A DNA stretch of 64,000 bases, taken from Tritrichomonas foetus. Lineage: Eukaryota; Parabasalia; Tritrichomonadida; Tritrichomonadidae. The stretch spans positions 1-64,000 of the forward strand of contig MLAK01000502.1 in the NCBI GenBank assembly GCA_001839685.1. The letters run 5' to 3'. A program made the position numbers and the translations under genes. The number at the start of each line of letters is the position of its first letter. Position 1 is the stretch's first letter. Positions 58,829 through 64,000 of this stretch are shown here, piece after piece. The notes beneath the pieces are model-generated. The model saw only the letters and a list, made by a program, of their open reading frames with translations, was not told the DNA's origin and made no database searches.

Positions 58829-60612
58829 CAAATAAACAACCCTCGAGAAGTCGGTGAATATATATTAGGAAGAACATTAGGCTCAGGTACAACAGGAAAA
58901 GTCAAGCTTGCTGTTCACAAAGTTACAGGTCAACAAGTTGCTATCAAAATTATTAAGAAAGCAATGTTTGATGTCAAACCAGATCTCCAACGCAAAATCA
59001 GGAGAGAAATTGCTCTTATGAGATTGTTGGACCATCCACATCTTCTAAAACTCATCGAAGTCTACGATTCCTCTCACCATATGTATATCGTCCTAGAATT
59101 CGCCAGCCACGGAGAATTGTTTGACTATTTGGTCGCTCGTCGTCGTCTTGATGTTCCAGTTGCGCTTCACTTTTTCCGCGAAATTATTTACGGTCTTGAC
59201 TATCTTCACTCCCACGCAATTTGCCATCGCGATCTCAAGCCAGAAAACATTCTCCTCGATGAGTATGATCACATCAAAATTGCTGATTTCGGCTTTGCCC
59301 GATGGATGAAATCCAACATTGCTGAAACCTCATGTGGGTCACCACACTATGCTGCACCAGAAGTCATTCGTGGTGAACGATATGATGGTAGGCACGCAGA
59401 TATTTGGAGCTGTGGTGTTATTCTTTATGCACTTCTAGCTGTATGTATTATTTTATTATATTTGAAGAATTCAATCATGGAAAAACCAAATAATGATAAT
59501 AATTTATGAACAAAAACAGCTTAAAATCAACAAATTTAATCATGGATGATCTTCTTTTTGGAGAATTATCGTGATTTCTATTTGAATGAATCGAAATTTG
59601 ATTTTGTTTTGTTGTTTTTGTCTGAATTTGTTTGATTTTGTTTTCCATTTTGAATTTCTTTGAATATAATTTTTCTTTATTTTTTTCTAATACTTAGGGA
59701 AGACTACCATTTGACGATCCATCAATTCGTACCCTTCTTGCCAAAGTCAGATCAGGTCGATTTGTTATGCCAGATTTTCCAGATGTCATTCAAGACCTCA
59801 TTTCAAAGATGCTCACTGTTACAGTCAGTGAAAGAATCACAATTGATCAAATTAAGATGCATCCAGCTTTCAGAATGTATCTCCCAGATAACTATACTGT
59901 TCCATCTCCACTTCCAATTCCTTTGATGACTGAGCCAATGGACCCATCCACCCTTGATCCAGCTATTATGCCAATTCTCAAGCATATTGGCTATTCTAGC
60001 GATGCAGAAATTAATGATGAATTTTTGGCACCAGAACATACAACTGCTAAAGTTTTCTATATGATGTTCAAGCGTAATGTTTCATACGAATCATTACCAT
60101 GGCCAGATATGGATAACACACCAGAAATCTACATAGCCCCAGATGAAGCCTTCTTCATGTCCCCAAGAATGATCCCACAGACTGGTATGCAAACTAATGA
60201 TCCATTCCATCGTCGAATTCAAGCACCTGATGTTTCTTCACCAGAAATTCGATCACTCGCCCAACGACCAGATTGGTACTCTTATTCAATGAATCAGCCT
60301 GGAAACCAAGAAGAACCAATTGAGCAATTATTCGTTGATATACCAGTACCAGCTGAAGTGTTAATGGCAAGATTGCAAATATACTTATCACAGAATGATA
60401 TGAAGTTCTTCCATCAAAGTGACATGGAATTAATCGCCAGAAGTTCAGATCCAAACATGATTATTACTTTTACAGCATCCTACGAATCAATTGAAATGCT
60501 TGAATTAAGCGTTTCGCTGAAATTCGGAAACAAAGATGAATTTGACAGAATTGTCAATGATTTAAGCAATGAAATTTTGAACATGATTCACAATTACCAA
60601 CCACAATTTTAA
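58826..60612 (+). CDS. CAMK/AMPK-like protein kinase with one intron
   Basis: Two exons, 58826-59440 (205 codons) and 59698-60612, give a 509-residue kinase. Exon 1 has [18 protein letters not shown], the [14 protein letters not shown] hinge strand, [30 protein letters not shown] and [14 protein letters not shown]. Exon 2 continues GRLPFDD at the exact expected place, followed by the rest of the C-lobe, a disordered linker and a KA1-like C-terminal domain (about 430-505). The kinase type is CAMK, near AMPK, BRSK and MARK. The [11 protein letters not shown] activation loop retains the LKB1-type Thr-Ser-Cys-Gly context (ETSCGSP). Read without splicing, the frame stops 22 codons into the intron. 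A downstream open frame from 59767 is part of exon 2. The stop is TAAA. Confidence 0.93.
59441..59697 (+). other. Spliceosomal intron of the CAMK-like kinase gene
   Basis: It begins GTATGT and ends TCTAATACTTAG, close to the trichomonad 3' consensus ACTAACACACAG in which branch point and acceptor are fused. It is 257 bases, phase 0, AT-rich with a T-rich 3' half, and contains in-frame stops. Splicing restores YALLA|GRLPFDD, the conserved kinase subdomain. Confidence 0.92.
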
Positions 60613-61054
60613 ATTTTCTAGTAATTCTACAAAAATACATAATAAATTTTTGTTTATCATATTTTACTTTTGATTAGAATATTCGAAATGATTTATAGCA
60701 TTTATAGATGTCATTAAAGATCGAAAATTTAGTCTATTAATCGAATATTATAATTATCGCATGAAAAAAAAATATATATAAAATGATAATTCATGAATGA
60801 ATATTGATTATTAAAAGATCAATAATCATTAATTTTGTGTTGATTTGTAATTACTCCTTGTTGATGAGCCGCTTAACATGATGTTTGAAACTGACAACAA
60901 TGGTCAAATAAAGGTCAAATAGTGAGAAATGAAACGAAAAGTCGGTGCCAAAACTTGATAAAATAATCAAAGAAGTTGGATTTGTTTATAGATGCATATA
61001 TCTTTATTCATAAATTTCTTATATGATTGACTTGTTTTTTGATTAGGCACTCTT
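60613..61054. other. Intergenic region between convergent genes
   Basis: About 440 AT-rich bases with no gene seen. Confidence 0.4.
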
Positions 61055-61342
61055 TCAATCGTTCTTTACATTGATTTTTGTTTCAGCATTTCCAATGAAA
61101 TGGCGGATAGCGAACAAGAGGATACAAACGAACAAAGCCCAGATTGATGTGGCTGTTTGACCGAAGTAGTTAAAGATTAAAATAGACGAAAGAGTGATGA
61201 CAACTGAAAAGATTACAACAAAAGCAATTCCTTTTAGACTTGTGAGGATAGCGGCGAGCTCTTCATTGCCTTGGTGTACATCATCCTTTGGTGTCTTTGG
61301 TGTGACTGGGGTTTTGGATCCTTTTGGTGTTGGCGTTGACAT
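61055..61342 (-). CDS. Small two-TM membrane protein, unknown
   Basis: A 95-residue protein. A basic Pro/Thr/Lys N-terminal stretch (MSTPTPKGSKTPVTPKTP) precedes two hydrophobic helices (IAFVVIFSVVITLSSILIF and SIWALFVCILLFAI) with a short loop, then a short polar tail. Both ends probably face the cytosol. I recognise no family; small ER or Golgi proteins have this shape. The ATG at 61342 is the first in the frame, and a TCAATTT motif lies 23 bases upstream. The stop is TGA. Codon use is richer in C-ending codons than the surrounding DNA, supporting a real gene. Confidence 0.7.
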   Translation of the reverse strand: MSTPTPKGSKTPVTPKTPKDDVHQGNEELAAILTSLKGIAFVVIFSVVITLSSILIFNYFGQTATSIWALFVCILLFAIRHFIGNAETKINVKND

Positions 61343-62370
61343 TTTTTTCTTTTTGATATGTTTTAAATTGAGAATAGTCAATTGAAATAGATTGAATATA
61401 ACCAATCATATTTATTGATTAGGTGATGATGTCGATTTCTCGATCAGCTCAATATAAACAACAGTGTTTTCAAAGTTCTAGTATTAATAATATTCTAGTG
61501 ATTTGTTTTGTGTATATAAATTTATATTTAGTTGATTAGATACAAGAATTTATCCACATTAGTTATTTCATCCCAATTACAACTTCCTATTGAAAAAAGT
61601 CAAAACCAATTGAATTTCCTTATCAAAAATTCCTTCAAATTTTCAAAATAGTTTTCTCTTCATCATCACAATTTTGAGAATTTGTTGATATTTATGAACT
61701 GAAACTCACAAAAATCTATGAACGTCGACCAGGTCGGTGTTCCCGATTCACTCAGAAATTTGAATAACGAAGTAAAATCAATGCAAGCGATTGTGTTTTT
61801 TCATCTTTTCGTGTTATATGTTGATTGAGAATTTCCTATATATTAAATTTGGATTATGACCTTTGTCTGATTACTGATAAATTACGAGAACAATAACAAT
61901 TGTGATTTATTTTAACCACATTGATGTAAATATGTGAAAATATAATAAAACGTAGTTTTTTCACAGAAAAATTTGTTTTAATAATTATTTTTATCGAAAT
62001 ATTAACCAAATACAATCAATATGATCAAACTATGCATAGAATGAAATAAATAGGTGAATAGTTCCATGTTATATCAGCTATGTTAATATAAAAGTAAAAA
62101 AAATGACAATTATTTCCATCCAATGGGTGGTATGTGAGAGAAAACTAGTTTGTGAAAAACTTTTTTTTGATATGAAATAAATTCACCTCATTCGTAGTGT
62201 ATTACAGAATAGGAAAAGCCAAGGAAATGAAAAAGGTAACTTTGGATTTTGTATGCTTAATTGGTCAAATATATAGGCCAAATTGTAATACAATTATATG
62301 TCATATATTATTCTTTTAAAAGTATAATTGGTTGGCTGATTATGCAAACAAAAATTACATAAATTTTAGA
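61343..62370. other. Divergent intergenic region
   Basis: About 1.0 kb between the two-TM protein and the UBR gene. A TCAATTT motif for the small gene is at 61365-61371 (minus). Nothing else seen. Confidence 0.4.
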
Positions 62371-64000
62371 ATGGAAGAGGGCAACATTCTGATCGATCAA
62401 GATTTGTTTGAAGCCATCAAAAACGAAATTCATATTTCAGGTGATATTTTTAACCTCTGTGAGGCAACTTTAATCGGATCAGATTTTGAAACCTTCTCAT
62501 TATTTTTCAAAGAGCAACAAACAAGGCTCAAAAGTTCAACTTGTACATCCTCCTGGCACACCCAAACGATTGTTGCCTCATGTTTGGATTGTCAATTTTT
62601 TGAAAATTCTGTTTTATGCTTAAATTGCTTTTTAAAAAGCCATCATGAAGGACATGCCGTTTATTTAAGGCACACTCCAATAGGAGCATGTGATTGTGGA
62701 AACCCTTCACTTTTTAAATCATCAGGATTTTGTTCACTTCATCAAAGAAAATTTAATCCTGATGAATTAACAGAACAAGAGAAAATTAAATATATTACAA
62801 TATTTTACAGTTTAGTTTATGAAAGTATTCATGACATTCCTTTGGATTCTATTTTGATTGCCAAAATTTTCATTTGGATTCAAAGATTAACAACTTTGAG
62901 CGATTCTATTCGAAGATGTTGCACTTTAGCATTTATTAAATTGAATGCATTAGATCGTTTCATTTTTCGATTAATTGATTCGCGAAAAGAAGTCCGACAA
63001 GTTTATTCAAATTTCAACGGGTCGATGATTAATGATCCACTTTTTTTGGAGTTATTATCAAAATCCATAATTGAATTATATCCAACTTTTATTGAAAGAG
63101 TTATTCAAATTCTATCAACTCAACATTCACAAACTTTTTATGATGATCTTCATGCAATCACTGCCGATTTTTACCTTGCTTTTACACCTTCCATTCAAAC
63201 AGTTATAGGAAAATATAAAATTGACTGGATTCGAATATTTTATTGCTCAATTGATCCTCTACTTGATGCTATTGCTGAAGATTGTCGCTACGTTAAATAT
63301 GTAAATTCACAAGCAGAGCTTCATATTCAAAATTTGGTTTCATTAGCTAGGGAAAGTCTCAATTTTGAATATGTATCAAAGAATCAAGAAAAAATTAATG
63401 AATTTGTGAAAAAATTGCCACCAACTTTAATAAGATTCGAAAGTATCATTAATTTTAAACGAATTATTGATAATAAAGTTGATGATCCAAATAAACTTGC
63501 CCAAGTTGGTCATTCTGTTCATTTGCTGTTTTATCCATTAATTGAAACAATTAAAGATATTTCTTATTTTAGTGAATTTCCATTTGAAGTTTTATTAGAT
63601 AGAATTTCACAAATGAGTATTAAACCAAAATCTGTTTTATCTCCAAAAGCGATATCAACTCCGATTTATTTGATTTACAATCTAGCTATTAATTCACTTT
63701 TAAATAAAAAGAGTCAACTAGAAGAGTTTATTTTGGCAAAATGTAATGAGCATGGTTTTTCAGTTGAAAATATCATCGATGTTCCATTAAAATGGATTGC
63801 AGTGTCAATTTTATCACTTTTCAAACTTTTTGTGAGAAACTCAGAACCATTTATTTTAACAACCAAAGCAACGTTTTATAAAATCAACATTCCATACGTT
63901 TTAGTACCAACATTTTCTATGATTCAAATCTTCTTTTCCATTGAACCCAATAAAAATGATTTTTTGTATGATGTTGCAAATGTTTTTGGATTATTTAAAT
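62371..64000 (+). CDS. UBR-box E3 ubiquitin ligase (N-recognin), 5' part
   Basis: A frame beginning MEEGNILIDQ is open to the window edge (543 codons) and continues beyond it. A UBR box is at 62542-62742: Cys/His positions in TCTSSWHTQT, SCLDCQFF, LCLNCFLKSHHEGHAV, GACDCGNP and GFCSLHQ match the UBR zinc fold. That fold binds destabilising N-terminal residues (type 1 site) in the N-degron pathway. The remaining visible part is helical. A RING finger expected at the C-terminus of UBR1/UBR2-type ligases would be outside the window. UBR3, UBR1 or UBR2 are all possible; no closer name is justified. Confidence 0.85.
   Translation, partial: MEEGNILIDQDLFEAIKNEIHISGDIFNLCEATLIGSDFETFSLFFKEQQTRLKSSTCTSSWHTQTIVASCLDCQFFENSVLCLNCFLKSHHEGHAVYLRHTPIGACDCGNPSLFKSSGFCSLHQRKFNPDELTEQEKIKYITIFYSLVYESIHDIPLDSILIAKIFIWIQRLTTLSDSIRRCCTLAFIKLNALDRFIFRLIDSRKEVRQVYSNFNGSMINDPLFLELLSKSIIELYPTFIERVIQILSTQHSQTFYDDLHAITADFYLAFTPSIQTVIGKYKIDWIRIFYCSIDPLLDAIAEDCRYVKYVNSQAELHIQNLVSLARESLNFEYVSKNQEKINEFVKKLPPTLIRFESIINFKRIIDNKVDDPNKLAQVGHSVHLLFYPLIETIKDISYFSEFPFEVLLDRISQMSIKPKSVLSPKAISTPIYLIYNLAINSLLNKKSQLEEFILAKCNEHGFSVENIIDVPLKWIAVSILSLFKLFVRNSEPFILTTKATFYKINIPYVLVPTFSMIQIFFSIEPNKNDFLYDVANVFGLFK

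Noticed and set aside
59767..60612. Separate kinase C-terminal gene starting at 59767
   Set aside because: It is exon 2 of the same kinase; splicing at 59440/59698 restores the complete domain.

Overview
This 64 kb window looks like a piece of a trichomonad (Parabasalia) nuclear genome, most like Tritrichomonas. The inference rests on several points. The DNA is AT-rich, and nearly all genes are single open frames of up to 4,107 codons. Gene content is eukaryotic: axonemal dynein, a CHD remodeler, a P4-ATPase, a Rab, TOR and a Sec24-like protein. Short TCA(T/A)TT-type initiator motifs sit just upstream of many ATGs, and many stop codons read TAAA, which matches the trichomonad poly(A) signal. 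The one clear intron has a trichomonad-style 5' GTATGT and a fused branch-point/3' splice motif. There is no sign of bacterial operons, rRNA, tRNA, CRISPR or intact mobile elements.

Layout. 1-7 kb: glycosyltransferase-like protein, coiled-coil protein, a small unknown gene on the minus strand, and a Dymeclin/HID1-family protein. 7-12 kb: EFHC1/Rib72-type three-DM10 axonemal protein, a start-less minus-strand coding relic (9.6-10.05 kb), and a type I membrane protein. 12-17 kb: a poly-C tract with an 8-base N gap, a long acidic repeat-bearing coiled-coil protein (-), a small unknown protein, and a Rab GTPase. 17-27 kb: P4-ATPase flippase (-), TKL kinase with a helical-repeat C-terminus (+), and a Sel1-repeat protein (-). 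27-33 kb: CHD1-like remodeler (-) and a PP6/PP4-like phosphatase (-). 34.6-40.7 kb: a TOR kinase gene interrupted by one in-frame TGA. 41-53.3 kb: inner-arm axonemal dynein heavy chain. 53.5-53.7 kb: decayed ankyrin-repeat remnants. 54-57.6 kb: a GC-rich zinc-finger/proline-repeat protein (-) and a Sec24-like protein (-). 58.8-60.6 kb: a CAMK/AMPK-like kinase with a 257-base intron. 61-64 kb: a small two-TM protein (-) and the 5' part of a UBR-box E3 ligase that runs off the window.

Functionally the genes are a scattered eukaryotic set: motility (dynein, DM10 protein), secretory traffic (Sec24-like, Dymeclin/HID1, Rab, flippase), signalling (TKL and CAMK kinases, PP6, TOR), chromatin (CHD) and protein turnover (UBR). 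I see no co-regulated cluster and no clear novel multi-gene system. The items most worth a second look are the TGA inside an otherwise intact TOR, the intron, the degenerate AAA3 site of the dynein, changes at conserved regulatory residues of TOR and the phosphatase, the ankyrin relic, and the start-less minus-strand frame.
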